NCBI GenBank assembly: GCA_911728435.2
Contig: OU452207.1
Location: 14,471,682-14,535,681 of the forward strand
Length of the DNA stretch: 64,000 nt
From: Apoderus coryli
Lineage: Eukaryota; Arthropoda; Insecta; Coleoptera; Attelabidae
Reading direction: 5' to 3'
The notes under the pieces were generated by a model that had not been told where the DNA came from, searched no databases, and worked only from the letters and a program-made list of their open reading frames with translations. Positions 11,671 to 24,500 of this stretch are shown in pieces (the stretch's first letter is position 1; every line of letters starts with the position of its first letter). The translations under genes and the position numbers were made by a program.

Positions 11671-12153
11671 ATATTGTGCTAGGATATCAACAACAATAAA
11701 TTAAAACCATAACAACTTCACGTTTACACTTTATTTAATTATTAATCCACAAAAGAATAAATAAGGTAACAACTCTACTTATGTTCCCAGGTAAATAATA
11801 AACTAAAACTATTTTTGAATATAAATCATAAAATATGTAAGTAGTAGTAGTAGCACTCATCTAGATCTAGCTAAATCTTATAATAGAAACAGATCAAATA
11901 CTATGTATATGTAATAAATACATTTCAAATATATTATAACAATAACAATAGATAAATTTAACAGTGGAAAATAATAACAAAAAGTTAATTTTATTAATTT
12001 GAATGATGCCACAATAACTATGATCCAACACTATCGATAGAAGAACTTCTTTCTCGTTGAAAGTGTAGTTTGGAGGTCTTCTCTTTTTTTATGCATCACT
12101 AACTTCCATCGTATTATACTTTATATTAAAAAAATGTATTAAATAATAAAATG

Positions 12154-12295
12154 AAAATAATTTTGTGGCATAGCGGACAAAATGACTGGTTTTTCCTACA
12201 CAAGGGACTTTTGTGTAATTTAGCAGGGCCTCAGTCTAAACAAAGTCCCTTGTGTAGGTAAAGTCATTTTGTCCGCTATGCCACAAAATAATTTT
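12154..12295. repeat. Foldback with arms of about 55 bp
   Basis: The left arm 12154-12212 and right arm 12241-12295 are near-perfect inverse copies. Shared landmarks are TTTTGTGGCATAGCGGACAA and CTACACAAGGGACTTT. They surround a loop of about 28 nt. It lies inside the Harbinger element and may be a nested MITE. Confidence 0.9.
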
Positions 12296-12616
12296 GTTTC
12301 TATTATATTTACGGACACAATTTCACTCTAGTATTTAATAATTTTCATTCACAGTCAAAATTAATGTTCACATTATGAATTATTATGAAAACAAAACTGA
12401 AGGGGTTAAAAGTTAAAATATTACCTACTGCCCGACCAAAATACTCTTCTTCATTGTCGGCTACCTTAAATTTGCTATGTTGACAAATTTCCCCGATACT
12501 TAACTAAGTGCTATCTACTCATGATTCGGTGCAATCAATTCCGTTCTAAGTAATACTTAAAATTTAGGTGACCCTTAACTATTCTCTACTTAAACTGTAT
12601 GTGGTGCAAACGGGCA

Positions 12617-12902
12617 TAAAAGAACAAAAATCCTAAAGCCGTAACTTGATTAGTTTTTGAGATAGAGCCGGCGTCCTTTCTTATCTGTACACCAGGTACA
12701 TATATTATTCGATTTTGTTGAAATTGCTTACACGGCGTTCTTAGTAATCTTATAATCGTTTGCTACAATAGTGTACGTACATAGTAGCATAGCAAGTAAA
12801 TTTGTGTTTATACCAATTTTACTATAACAAATTGTTATGAAAACAATAACTTATATGGTATTTTTTGAACCGTTAGAATGTTGGCTTTTTAATAGTAAGA
12901 TG
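12617..12902. other. Spacer, nothing recognised
   Basis: AT-rich sequence between the Harbinger right end and a mariner-like end. No feature supported. Confidence 0.35.
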
Positions 12903-14060
12903 ATATACAGGGTGTGCCATTTGAAAAAATCAAGATTTTTATGGGTTTGCAAAATGTCATCACCCTGTATAATGGGTAGCTTTTCGAACCAATGGGATTA
13001 TTTCACTACAGAATGTTGTATATCTTATGAAATAACTACGTTTTGCAGACCGCATTGGCGTAACTATAAAAAATGGCTAATAATGGGGCATTTTTTTTTT
13101 ACTTTTAAAATTAATATCTAGTTAACTATGCATTTTAGAGCAAACAAACCTTATATCAAAATCATTTAATAAGATGTCTGAATCGAAAGCAAAAATAATA
13201 TCTAGGGTGTTCCATTTAAAAAAAAACGTATGTTTGATATGCTACGGGATAATGTAACGCCCTGTATAAATGGCACCTATTTTAAAATGTAGTCCTAATA
13301 GGTCTACAAAACCAGTCGTTGAAGGAATTTTGAAAATCGGAAGTTTTGCCACAGCAGACCGTCGCTCACCCTGTATAATTATGGGCTAATGGCGTTTTTT
13401 ATTTCAAAAGAAACGAGGCAATTCAGCATTTTATTATTTATTTAAGAAAAAAAACTATATGATCCATCGATTTTTAAGTTTAAGTGAAGTATGCTTTATA
13501 TAAAGTTCAGAAAATTCTGTGGGTCTCCAAGTTTACGAGAACCGCAAAATGCTTCAACCAGTTTTAAAGCGCCAAGTAATTTTACTGTCGTATTACATGC
13601 TTACCGACGATAATTACTGCCGGTTGGAACAAACCTAACATAAACAGAGAAAACTGTTGTCTACATAGTGACGGCAATACAGCGTTCACAGACGTTGCCG
13701 CTACCATATAACAGATTTGTTTAATTGTGTACTGCGACTCCTATTCTATGCTAGAATAGTCAAGTCATTCTCTTTATAAACATATAGAGGGTACATCTAA
13801 AGCAGAGTTGTTCAAACTGGGCACCGTTAACCGTTTGTCAATGGTCTAACCTTTCCACAAACGAGAGATGTACGTTTTCTATGATCTCGCGAGTGATCAA
13901 TTGCAGCTCGTTTTGAATGCGGTGCCTTAATTCATCTAAATTCTGTGCCTATTTAGGTAAACACGGTTTTAGAGCTGTCCCCATAGAGAAAAGTCTAAGA
14001 GGTTCAAATCGGGCGATCTCCCTATGTGACTGAATCATAACAAGGTATATTCCGATTCAA
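12903..14060 (-). mobile_element. Old mariner-like element with repeated ends
   Basis: Several copies of a CAGGGTG-type end occur: ACAGGGTGTGCCATTT at 12906, TCACCCTGTATAAT at 12960, AGGGTGTTCCATTT at 13205, CGCCCTGTATAAA at 13260 and TCACCCTGTATAATT at 13370. Modules 12903-13190 and 13200-13440 resemble each other, suggesting a tandem duplication of one end. A transposase remnant follows on the minus strand (13800-14060). The left boundary is clear; the right boundary was not found. Confidence 0.55.
13800..14060 (-). pseudogene. Mariner (DD41D-like) transposase C-terminal remnant
   Basis: Minus-strand reading gives a damaged RSPDLxPL..FS.G block (near 14010-14035) followed by LDELRHRIQNEL, ITREIIENV and R.SF..R. 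The same order is seen in the intact DD41D transposase at 42123-43235 (RSPDLSPLDFFLWG, then IEDLRQRITEEC, ITPDMLQNVRNRFEQ). Stops and frame changes show decay. Confidence 0.6.
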
Positions 14061-15454
14061 CGTAGAATAGGAGAGACGCAAATTTGTTTAGTACAAAATC
14101 AACAATATTCAAATTGACTTCGATAGGAAAGCCTGCAATTTAAAAAAAAAAAAATTTGTTATCCCCACATGTGGTACATCATTGTACTCAGGATGACAGC
14201 AGCCACTCAAAAGTGCACTAAAAAATAGGGGTTGCAATTTGAAACAAACATGATCATCTAGGTAGCCCCGCCACGCGGCAGATTTCCAATCAAATACGTA
14301 GACTACAAAATTGTTTAACAAATCAAATCTGCCTGGTCTCGGCATTTCTTTTAAAAATGTACTATTTTGAAAATAATCGTCTGTCCCGTTACTTTACGCA
14401 CTGTATAATATAAAGACTGGGCTACTTGCAAAGGGGGTTCTGAGTTAACCGTTTTAGAAAATTTTAGCGAGATCCTGTTGTTAAACCGTATGTACCGTAC
14501 ATAAAATTGCTATTACAGTTTAAAAAAAACTCCCTTATATCTTATAAACTGCTGAAGCTGTCGTATAATGGGTAGATATTACACGGGCTGCCGCAAAATA
14601 AATTAAAACTACCGCACTATAAATATTATCGTTTTCGAGATTTCAATTGACTTTCTTTAAAGTAAATTAAAAAAAATACAAACATTATTGAATTCAAAAA
14701 CTAATCCAAATTATTTTATTTTTCTTACAAGAATATTCTAACTAAATAAAATTCTCACAGATATGGATTAGTTTATCTAATTCCATTGTATTGTTTTCGT
14801 CTGGAAATCACAATAAACTGGCAACCCTGGTAGGCGCCTTATTGCTGTCGGAGTGTAGTCGTTGTTTCCTTGTTGTTTATAGTTATACCACGCACTACGC
14901 ACAGAACCGAGCGAATGGACCAATGGAAGTCCAGATACAGGACAACACAGGAGATTTTTTTGTTTCATTTTGCTTTCGTGTTTTAGTGCAATTTCTGTTC
15001 GTTCTCTTGCAGAAGTTTTAATGCTTCCCATAATTTCTGTATATAATTCTTAATATTGAAATTTGAAATGTATGTTTAAGTGTGTGGATTATCTAACAGT
15101 ATGTTAATAATTATAAGTGGTAAGTAAATATTATAATATAAGGTCCCGAAAGACCACGTGTATCGTAAGTTATAGTAAATATAGGTACCTAACCTAACTC
15201 ATAATTCATAATAATTACTAGTGATTGATTTTCAATATTTAGTACCGATTATTTTTGAAGCACAGCTAATAACAAATATTAGCTGTGGTTTTAGTGAATA
15301 GGTGCGTTGTTTGGGTTTTACCTATTTACTCCTAATAGAGAAGCATAAAAGATGCCAAATTAATTAATACCTATATATAATTTACTTATATAAAACTAGT
15401 AAATGTTGTTTCACTATTTACTTACTTAATAATTTTGCCTTTGCATTTTTTGTT
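14061..15454. other. Spacer with no supported gene
   Basis: Open frames at 14109-14345 (minus) and 14791-15021 (plus) show no recognisable motif and are probably chance. A 10-bp hairpin (CACAGCTAAT and inverse, about 15261-15287) is the only clear structure. Old decayed TE sequence is likely. Confidence 0.35.
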
Positions 15455-16050
15455 TAATGGCAACCCCCAATTTTATATTGTTTAAATTTTTTTGTATAAA
15501 AAATAACGGCAAGTTATTATTCCAAAAATTGATAGTTTGCAAAATATTGACGATTTTACATTTTTCTATTACAATAGTGACATGACTAAAATTTAATTGA
15601 TTTTAGTTGGCTTTAGAAAGTAAATGAATAAGTATGACACTTGTCAAAATTAATCAACAATTGTGACAAATTGTAGATATTAATTAGTATCTAGTAATAA
15701 TACTAACGAAGACTACGTAAATGTGTTTATTATTTATTAGTACCTATCTAGAATTGTCATAATTGTTGATTATTTTTGACAAGTTTCATATTTATTTGCT
15801 TTCTAAAGCCATCATGGCTCTATTGTAATAGAAAAATGTACAATTGTCAATATATTGAAAACTATCAACTTTTGGAATAGACATCCTTTCATAATCTTGC
15901 CCTTTTGATCCAAAAAAATATATAAAATTGGGGGTTGCCATTTAAAAACATTGACACTTTTTTCAATTTGATTTTTTACCTTTTTTTTTTTCAAATACCC
16001 GCGCGCCTCTATTAATATTTACTAAAATATATACGTAAGCGCCTAAACTA
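15455..16050. repeat. Inverted pair of the 7.4-kb repeat family
   Basis: 15455-15735 runs in the same direction as the copy at 7400-7800. 15755-16050 is the inverse, ending GTATATATTTTAGTAAATAT when read inward. Together they form an imperfect palindrome of about 280-bp arms around a short centre. The right arm is longer and keeps the outer end (TAGGCGCTTACG) that the left arm lacks. Either two insertions or a foldback element. Confidence 0.75.
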
Positions 16051-16131
16051 GGTCTAGGGTGAATGTGCTGGTTCTCGACAACTTAACAGGATTTTTGACT
16101 TTCAAACGTCAGTGCTATCAAATCTTTTATA

Positions 16132-16475
16132 CAATGTGTCCACGGATAGAGTTTGGAAGAGGAAAAACTTTTTTATTTGTCGATTTAGAAGAAACAGTCA
16201 TTCTTTATAAAAACGTCTGCTTGTGTCGAAACTACAATTTCAAATTCCAAATTTACGTTAACTATACAGGGTATATCAAAAATAACATTTTTAATGATTT
16301 TGATTTTTTTGTTTTTTTTTTAATTTTATGAAAATATTTTCAAAACCGTGATTTATTACACCAATTGTGCAAAAAACACTAATCAACTTTTTTCTCCAAG
16401 TGGTTAATTTCATAGCTACTATTAAAATAATAAAATTAAAAAAAAAAAAAAACAAGGAAATCAAAATCAAAATTT
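16132..16475. mobile_element. Truncated copy of the CAATGTGTCCACGG MITE
   Basis: It begins TA then CAATGTGTCCACGGATAGAG exactly as at 8584 and follows that unit through the inner CAGGGTATATC end and the CATAGCTACTATTAAAATAA block. It then breaks off near 16475, where a different repeat begins. The right half is missing. The open frame 16059-16331 is derived from the repeat. Confidence 0.85.
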
Positions 16476-16484
16476 TTTTAAATT

Positions 16485-16865
16485 TTTTTTACCGCATTTT
16501 ACACTATTTTCGAACGCCAATGTGGTCTAATATTTTATGTTCAGTATTTTAGGTTATGTTCAATTAAATGCGTAAAAAATTATGCAGTATTTCGGATAAG
16601 TTTAAGAACTATGAACTTAATTTTAATTTTTGAACCCTCTTTTAAACCCCTTGCCTACGCTCAATGTTTCCCAAAATCTAATCAGCTCCTTGCCATGTCC
16701 AATAGTATTTTTGTACTAAATTTGGTTAAAATCTGTTAAGCGGTTTTCGTGCATACAGACAGACAGACATTTTTTTAAAACTACTTATTTATGTATACAT
16801 TGACTAAAAACAAGTATTTCCATATATTACATAAATATATGATATGGAGAGCTAAAAATAAAAAT
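16485..16865 (+). repeat. Copy of the 3' module also at 32280-32700
   Basis: From TTTTCGAACGCCAATGTGGT through TTTGCCTACGCTCAATGTTT-like, ACAGACAGACAGACAT and GATATGGAGAGCTAA, this stretch is closely similar to 32280-32700. The right-hand end GATATGGAGAGCTAA is shared, so this is a defined module of an interspersed repeat. Its left side abuts the truncated MITE. Confidence 0.85.
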
Positions 16866-17099
16866 ATATAAAACTCTATTAACTAATACAGGGTGGAACA
16901 ATAACATTTATTTAATTAATACAAAGCGTGATTTATTATTTACAAGGCGAACACAATAGTCATCTAATATTGGTGGGTGAATTGTTTTATGTTTTTTTTT
17001 GTTGTTTTTAACTTGGTGAATCGTACTATTGCTTATTACCTTTATTTTAATTCTTATTGGTTTTTTTGTATAGACACTCGTAACAGGTATTTTTGTTGA

Positions 17100-17710
17100 A
17101 GCTGGTTTAGTAGCCACTCGGCCAGTATAATTTTTTCTTTAAATGAAGCCTTTGTTCATCGCTGCAGCTGATGTTGATGGAAGACCTGGAGAAATCTGAA
17201 GTTATTCACTGTTTGAGCAAATTTGTTTCAATGGTGTGCATTCCATTTGTTTTGCGGTATGCCTCTGTCGGGAACGCTGATTGCTATCTTCGGGTCTATG
17301 TTCTCGTCTAAATTCGAATTTTCCTTACCGAGATCAATTTTTGATTTTGCACATTTCCACAGTTCAAATAAAGATGTATCTTCTGTGTGTCAATGTGTTT
17401 CGAGTTTGTTGAAACATCTGCACTTTTTCTGCACCGATTTGTTTTTTTAATTAATTATAAAATATGTTTGTGGGTTCCAAGGCACCAGCCCACATTTTCT
17501 AAACCCACTCTCAATTATTTTAGGTGTGATGTAATCCAAGACAGTTCTCAATATTTTTGGAAAATCTGCTTTCTACCTGCTTTCCGTCATTTTCCATTCT
17601 CCAGTCTTGAACTTTTTGTTTCCATAAATTTTTCATTGTGTGAAAAACAGCTACATCCATTGGCTGCAGCAAGTGAGTGGCATTAGGATAGAGTACCACA
17701 AGTTCATGCC
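17100..17710 (-). pseudogene. Pogo/Tigger-type transposase C-terminal relic
   Basis: The minus-strand frame from about 17710 reads HELVVLYPNATHLLQPMDV, then HTMKNLWKQKVQDWRMEN. In pogo-family DDE_1 transposases this block (LPPNATHLLQPMDVAVF..LK..W) carries the last catalytic Asp (here in QPMD). Further matching sequence continues downward with stops to about 17100 (GFRKCGLVPWNP near 17480). The N-terminus is cut exactly where the TIR-bounded element begins at 17711. Inactive. Confidence 0.8.
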
Positions 17711-19044
17711 CAACTAACAATTTAACTTTTTTAATTGCTGTAAGAACATTTATAAAATATATTTTATAAAACACCCATTGTTTTATAAACATTTTCACAA
17801 CGTTCTTACGCGCCTTATAAACACGAAAAAGGCGCAGATTTATAAAACAAATCGACTTTTTAACGGTTCTATAAATGTTGCTTGTTGCTATTATACAATA
17901 GTTTTTAGATCGTTTATAAATATTTAATAAAAATCAAATAAAACTGTTATAAACATATTTTATAAATCTTTTATAAGAGCCTCAATTTCAACATTTTTGC
18001 TCTCAGCGGCAACAGTTAAATGATAAAAACGTTTTTTTTAAATACCTTTTTATACAAAATTATTTTATAATTATTATGCATTGTTGTTGGTACACATTAA
18101 TAAAATCTGAACAATCATGGAGGTAAAAATAATATAAAACGCTATAATACCCAATAATAAAACAAGTCAGATAAAATTCACCCATGAGCAGATTTGGATG
18201 CGAAAGAAAATTTACTGTTAAATATATTGTATATTATTACTAAAATTTTAATGCGCCTCGTGAATTATGTAAATTAATGAATTTAGATTTTATAAATTAT
18301 ATAAAATATTTTTTTTATTGTCACTTATTGTTGAAAATAATCTTTTGGTATATCCTTCATTATGTAATGACTGATTCTGTATACCTTACTAATATAAAAT
18401 TACTATTACCTGAAACCCCTTTGATAGCATAAGAATGATATGATGATGATATGATTTTTTTATATCTATCATATGGACACTAGCCAAAATATAAGTAGAT
18501 ACCTATGTTTTATGTAAACGTGAAGATTTTTTTATAAACCAGTTATGGTGTAAAAAAGTATATATTTCACTAAGCTTGATAATGAATAATGAAGCTAATT
18601 ACAAGTATTTTTCTTGAAGTATTATGTATTTAGTTATCCTTTGCCGTTATTTAAAATAAATTAATAGTGAAACATACTAAAACAAGCTTTTATATAAATG
18701 CTCTAAAAAATCAAACTTTAATTAAAAGGTGCTGCAAAAAATATATAAGATAAAATGTATACAAATTAATCAAGTCTACTCCTGTCTACTTGAAGTATTC
18801 GTGCTTGATACTTTGATGTTTGTGTGAGTCGCCGCCGTGTGTCGCATCGTCGCAATATTGGAATAATAATAAAATAGTAAACAAAGTTTTACAAAACAAA
18901 CTTTAATATAATATGTTTTATAAAAGCTTTAAATGTGTTCTTATAAAACAAAATGCTTTTATAATTACTCTCTTATTAGCTTTTACGGGAGTAATTTAAA
19001 CATAACCTAAATGGAGCTCTTTGTTTATGTTATGTAGGTATGTA

Positions 19045-19550
19045 TGTTATAAACTTATGTTGAAGTTTACTTTTTTAAAAAAAGGTCTTTATTCAATTAA
19101 CATATAACTTTATTTTTCAATTTTGAAATTACAGAATGAACTTCTACGATCGACAATGTTCAAGTGAATAATAATAATTATTATTATCAAGTAATCTCTA
19201 TTATCAAGACCGCCCGAATTATAATTATAGAATCTCTAGACTGCCGGAATTATTATTATTAGAATCTCTCTGATTTGATTTTCCTTATACTATTTATACT
19301 ATTTTAAAGTGCTGAATCAGATAGCTTCTGGAATTGGTATTATTTATGAAAATCGTAGATTTTCACATAATTATCAAATTACTTATAAACAATAATTCGT
19401 GCTTAATTTGTAAATATTATTGGCTTTGAATTGTCTTTGAAAATGAAAAACAAAGGGTTTGAATTACTGGGAAATTGCGTATTAAAATTAGGAATATAAT
19501 ATGATAATTCAAAAATAAGACGTAATAGTACTTATTGATCTAATATAACA
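19045..19550 (-). repeat. Errantivirus 3' LTR (506 bp)
   Basis: Starts TGTTATAAAC and ends CTAATATAACA on the plus strand. Equal in length to the LTR at 27036-27541, with two substitutions found by eye (ACATAT versus ACACAT near 19109, TATTAG versus TATTCG near 19260). The outer flank is the duplicated TGTA. Confidence 0.95.
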
Positions 19551-19571
19551 ACTCCCTCTTATTAAAAAAAG
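19551..19571 (-). other. Polypurine tract of the errantivirus
   Basis: On the minus strand AATAAGAGGGAGT ends directly at the 3' LTR start. A purine run at this place primes plus-strand DNA synthesis in LTR retroelements. Confidence 0.8.
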
Positions 19572-19681
19572 TTAAAGCTACACAATGCTTTGACTTTTAC
19601 TTGAAATTTCTACTTTCTTTAATAAAGGAAATTGTGAACAACATCTTAGATAAAATATAAAACAAACTTATTTCTAAAACA

Positions 19682-21545
19682 TTATGCAAATGATTTATTT
19701 TCGTTCATTTCAAAACCTTCTTCAATCGGTTCATTAATTCTGATTGAAGGTCGTCTTTTAGGTAAAATTTTTGTAAAATTTTCTTTAATTTGAAAAAGTC
19801 TTGTATTTGGAGGTTGAGGAGGATTATCTGATGAAGTTGTGATTCCAATACGAATTTTTCTTTTCTTTCGACATTTGCAAAATGTGTAAACAATAATAAC
19901 AATAATAATTAATGTAATACTTATATAGGTAAACCAAGGTGTGTATTTTTTAATAAATGGTTCATGAATAATATCATCAATGTCTTTGGAATATTGATCT
20001 AAATTATGTTTAGCTATATCTAATTCATCAAAATTAATATTATTTAATTTTAAAGGTTTTAGTTTAGGTAATTTAATTTTATCTGGAATATTTTTACAAC
20101 ACTCATATGGAATAATTACTGAATGAGGTTTATAAAGAAAATCAGAATTTTTAGTTTTACTTGCTTGAATTTTTGTTGTGCCTACAAAAGCATAACAATC
20201 TGGTTGTAGAGTTAAAATTGAATTAGTTTTAATAATTTCAGAATAAGCTTCTTTTGTAACACATTTAATATTAACTGGAAGTTGTTCACTTACTGCAATT
20301 AACCATTTATTTGTTTCTAATAAATGAATTTTATATTCTTTAGCAAAAACAAAAGATATTTGACAAGTTTCTGGAAGTTTAACTAAACCTCTCAATAATT
20401 GAACTTCACATATAGCATTATTATCAATAGGGTAATGATAAATATTTCTACAAAGCATAGTTTTAAAATATAATTCTTTACATTTACTTAAATCATTTAT
20501 AGGAATAAAAACATCATTTTCTTCGCTTTTAGCTATATATTTTTGATTTGTTGATAGAATGTGATGTAGACCAGTTCGATTATCATAAATAGGAATTGGG
20601 AATAATCGAAATATTGTATATAGTTCCGGTTCTACTAATGGTATTTCTAGAATAAATATTATTTTTGAATCTGTTTGAAAAGCTTTTAATTCGATTATAT
20701 TAAGATAAGAAGCAATTGAATTTGTTGAAATAGGTAAAGGTAAATTATTTTTTTGTAAGGATTGAGATATTGATTTTAAATTTTCAATTAAGTCTTTTGG
20801 TGTTATAATTGATGTATGAATGATATTTAATCTAGCAAATGTTATTGAATTTAACATATCATTTAAAATATTTTCAATATATGAATATGATTCTGTTAAC
20901 TTCTGTGTAATTTCAATAACTTCTAATTTTGAATTAAACCATTTTAAATTATCTGAAATATCATAAATTGATTGTTCTATATTTACGATATCTTCATTAA
21001 AAGTTTTCTCATCGACTTGTAATTTTCTTAAAGTTTCATTGAAGTTTTTTATTACGGAAGTAGTTACTGATATTTGTTTTTTAAATAGTTCTTCTAATTC
21101 GTGTTCATCTCTATTTATTTTATTAATACAATTATTATAATATTCTCCATCGGAGGCATCAAGATTACCTGTTAAATATTTCCAAACTGAACCTGCTCCG
21201 TTTATAAGTCCTCTTTTATATCGATTATTTATATCAAAAGCTAATTCTTGAAATCTTGAGTTAATACTTTGAGATACCTGAGTTAATAAATCAATATGAG
21301 ATTTTACTTCTGAAAGAAAACTTAACATTCTATCATTTACTGGATTTAAATAATTATACAGACTATTCAAAATATTATTATTTTCAAACGCTACCTGTAA
21401 TGCTTCAATATCATGATAAACTAACAATGTCCATTTGTCATTTGATACACGAAGATAATCACTTTCTTGATAATAAATACCAACTGTATTCTGAATGGGT
21501 TTAATTGAAAATTGTGTTCTAGCAACTGCACTTAGCAGTGCAAAC
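19682..21545 (-). CDS. env: Errantivirus envelope (F-like fusion protein), spliced
   Basis: The open frame encodes about 620 residues. It resembles the baculovirus-F/errantivirus envelope family: a short hydrophobic start, a furin-type RYKR site near residue 107, then GLINGAGS and LTGNLDASDGEYY (fusion peptide region), a long coiled-coil-prone ectodomain, a transmembrane segment near residues 540-556 (ITLIIIVIIVYTF) and a basic cytoplasmic tail of about 65 residues. No in-frame ATG suits the start. A splice acceptor (AATTACAG) lies immediately before 21545, so the start is expected from splicing to the leader. The protein would act in cell entry. The frame is unbroken, but activity is not shown. 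Confidence 0.88.
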
Positions 21546-21578
21546 CTGTAATTAATAATATTTTATCAGAAAATCAAA

Positions 21579-24500
21579 TTATTTCACTTCTCTTTCTTCA
21601 AATAGTTTTAAACGATCAAAATTTATTCGTGAAGTATTATCAGAAATAGGATTGTAAATTAATGCTGAATTGTTATCAAATATTTTTAAAATATCAAAAG
21701 GACCATTAAATTTATTTGCTAGTTTATTTTTTATTTGAGATTCTTTGACATATACTTTGTCTCCTACCTTAAAATTATCATTAGATTTATTTATATTTTT
21801 ATCAAAGTATTCCTTGGCTTTTTGTTTCTTAAGATTAGTTCTTTGCCTTGCCATATTATAAAAATGCTTAATCTTATTATTTAAATCTAAAATATACTTA
21901 GAAATTAATTCTTTTTCATTATAAAGAGTTTCGGGTGGTCGTCCTGAAGTATGACCAAATATTAACTCATATGGAGTGAATCCATGTGTTTGATTTACAG
22001 AATTATTATAACATATACAAGCAAAAGGTAAAATAGTTAATGGGTGATCATTAGGATTTTCTACTTTATTTATTCTAATCATTTCTAATAATGTTGCGTG
22101 AAACCTTTCAAGAGATCCATTTGATTGTGGATGAGCAACGCTAGAAAATGTTAATTTAATATCATATAATAAACATAAATCATTAAATATTTTATTATTA
22201 AATTCTTTTCCTCCATCGCAATGTATTCTTAAGGGTGTACCGTAATGTTGGAAAAATATGAGTATAGTACTAGCAACTGAAATAGCTGATTTATTTTGTA
22301 AAGCATAAGCTTGTGTAAATTTTGTTAGTTCGTCTCTAATTGTTAAAACATAGTTTTTGGTTGGAACTTCTAAAATATCAATATTGATTCTTTCAAAAGG
22401 AGTTTTCGGAGTTTCAGTAATAACCAAACGATTTTTTAAATTTTGCCTATAAATTTTAGTTTTATGACAAATTTCACATTTTTTAATAAACATTTCGACA
22501 TCTTTAGTTAATCCATTCCAGTCATATTTTTCTTTAATTCTACGAATTGTTTCATTGATTCCTCTGTGTAGATTTGCTTTTCCTGAATGGTAATTATCTA
22601 TTATTACTTGAATTTCATCATTATCAGGAGTTATAATAATATTTTGACAAATTACTAATTTTAAATCTTTTTCTGCAAAAATAAAAGAAAACATTTCCAA
22701 TATTGGGAGTTCAATATTATTTTCAACATAATATGTTTTTGATTCATTTATATCATTAGAACATTTGTATAAAGTAACGAAAAGTCTTTCAACAGCTTCT
22801 TTAAAATGAAATGGTAGTGGAATAATATAATAACTTCGTTTATTTACTGTTTTGCTTGAAAGAATATTTATTTTATCATGACGAAAATCTGCTTCTTCTT
22901 CAAAAATATCTTCTATTATTGTATTATGTAAATCTTGAAGTCTATCTTGTTGAAAAAAGGTAATAATATTTTTATGATCTTTATCTAATAATTGTTTATT
23001 TGTAAATCTAATTTTCGTATAGTCAATTAATGATTTAGTTTTGTATAATTCTATAAAACGATACAATTCATTAGTAATTGTTTCTAATTCAATGTCATTA
23101 GAACTTGTGTCAGCTGTGGTTTCATTTTCATTTTCACTTTCAATTTCTACTGTATCATCTTGCTTTGATGTACCGGGTTGATTAAGTTTATTATGAAAAA
23201 TAACGGCATTTTTTAAATGATTAATTTTAATTCTGGAAAGAGCATCAGCATTCTTATTAATTTTACCAGGTTTATAGATTATTTCATAATCGTATTCCTC
23301 TAATTTTAATCTCCATCTAGCTAATCTGCTACCGGGGTCTTGTATTGAAAATAACCATGTCAATGGTCGATGATCGGTTACTAGTTTAAATTTCCTACCA
23401 TAAAGATAAGGACGAAAGTTTTTAACTGACCAAACAATAGATAATAATTCTCTTTCAATAACACTATACTTAGTTTCTGCTTCACAAAGAGTTCTTGAAG
23501 CATAAGCAATGGGAAGATCTCTACCAATAGGACCTTGAGATAAAACTGAGCCAATTGCAAAAGCACTTGCATCTGTAGTTAAAATAAAAGGTTCTTCAAA
23601 ATTAGGATACCTTAATATTGGATCTGAAGTTAAATAATTTTTAAGAAGATTGAATGCTTCTTGACATTCTTTATTAAATATAAATGAAACATCTTTTTGT
23701 AAAAGTCTAGTTAATGGTTTCGAAGTTTTTGCAAAATCTGGTATGAACCGACGATAATAACCTGCTAGTCCTAAGAAAGATTTTATATCTTTTGAATTTT
23801 TCGGAATAGGAAAATTCTTTAATGCAATAATTTTCTTTGGATCTGGTTTTACACCATCTTTAGTTACTAAATGACCTAAATAAGCTACTTCCTTTCTGAG
23901 AAATTCGCACTTATCAGGTTGTATTTTAAAATTTGCATTTTGTAATCTTTTAAAAACTTCTTTTAATCTTGCAATATGTTCATGAATTGTAGGTGAATAA
24001 ATTATTATATCGTCCATGTAAACTAAACATTTTTCATTTTGGATTCCAACTAAAATATGATCCATAACTCTTTGAAAAGTTGATGGAGCATTTTTAAGAC
24101 CAAATGGCATTCGCTTAAATTCGAAATGACCATTTTCAACTGAAAACGCAGTTTTAGAAATACCTGAAGTATCGATTTCTATTTGATGAAACCCTGAGGC
24201 TAAATCTAATGTTGTAAAATATTGACATCTGCCTAATTGATCAAGTAAATCATTGATATTTGGTAAAGGATATTTATCATCTACAGTAACTTCATTTAAT
24301 TTTCTATAATCAATTACTACTCTCCATTTTTGTTTTCCTGACGCATCTAATTTTTTAGGGACTACCCATACTGGAGAAGACCATGGAGATATTGAGGGTT
24401 GAATAATATTTTGATTTAACATTTTTGAAACTTGTTCCTTAACTTCTTGTTTATGTACTTGAGGATAACGATAACTTTTTGTATAAATTGGTTTAGCATT

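Larger units (their letters stand above)
11147..12616 (+). mobile_element. Degenerate PIF/Harbinger element
   Basis: The ends are inverted repeats of about 29 bp beginning TGGCCGTTTGCACCACATAC on the left and TGCCCGTTTGCACCACATAC read inward from the right. Each is flanked by TAA (11144-11146 and 12617-12619), a TWA duplication typical of PIF/Harbinger. A transposase N-terminus is readable inside. At 1,470 bp the element is internally deleted, and it carries two foldbacks of its own. Confidence 0.85.

Noticed and set aside
14109..14345. Minus-strand frame of 78 residues as transposase
   Set aside because: No recognisable motif, although it lies next to a mariner relic.
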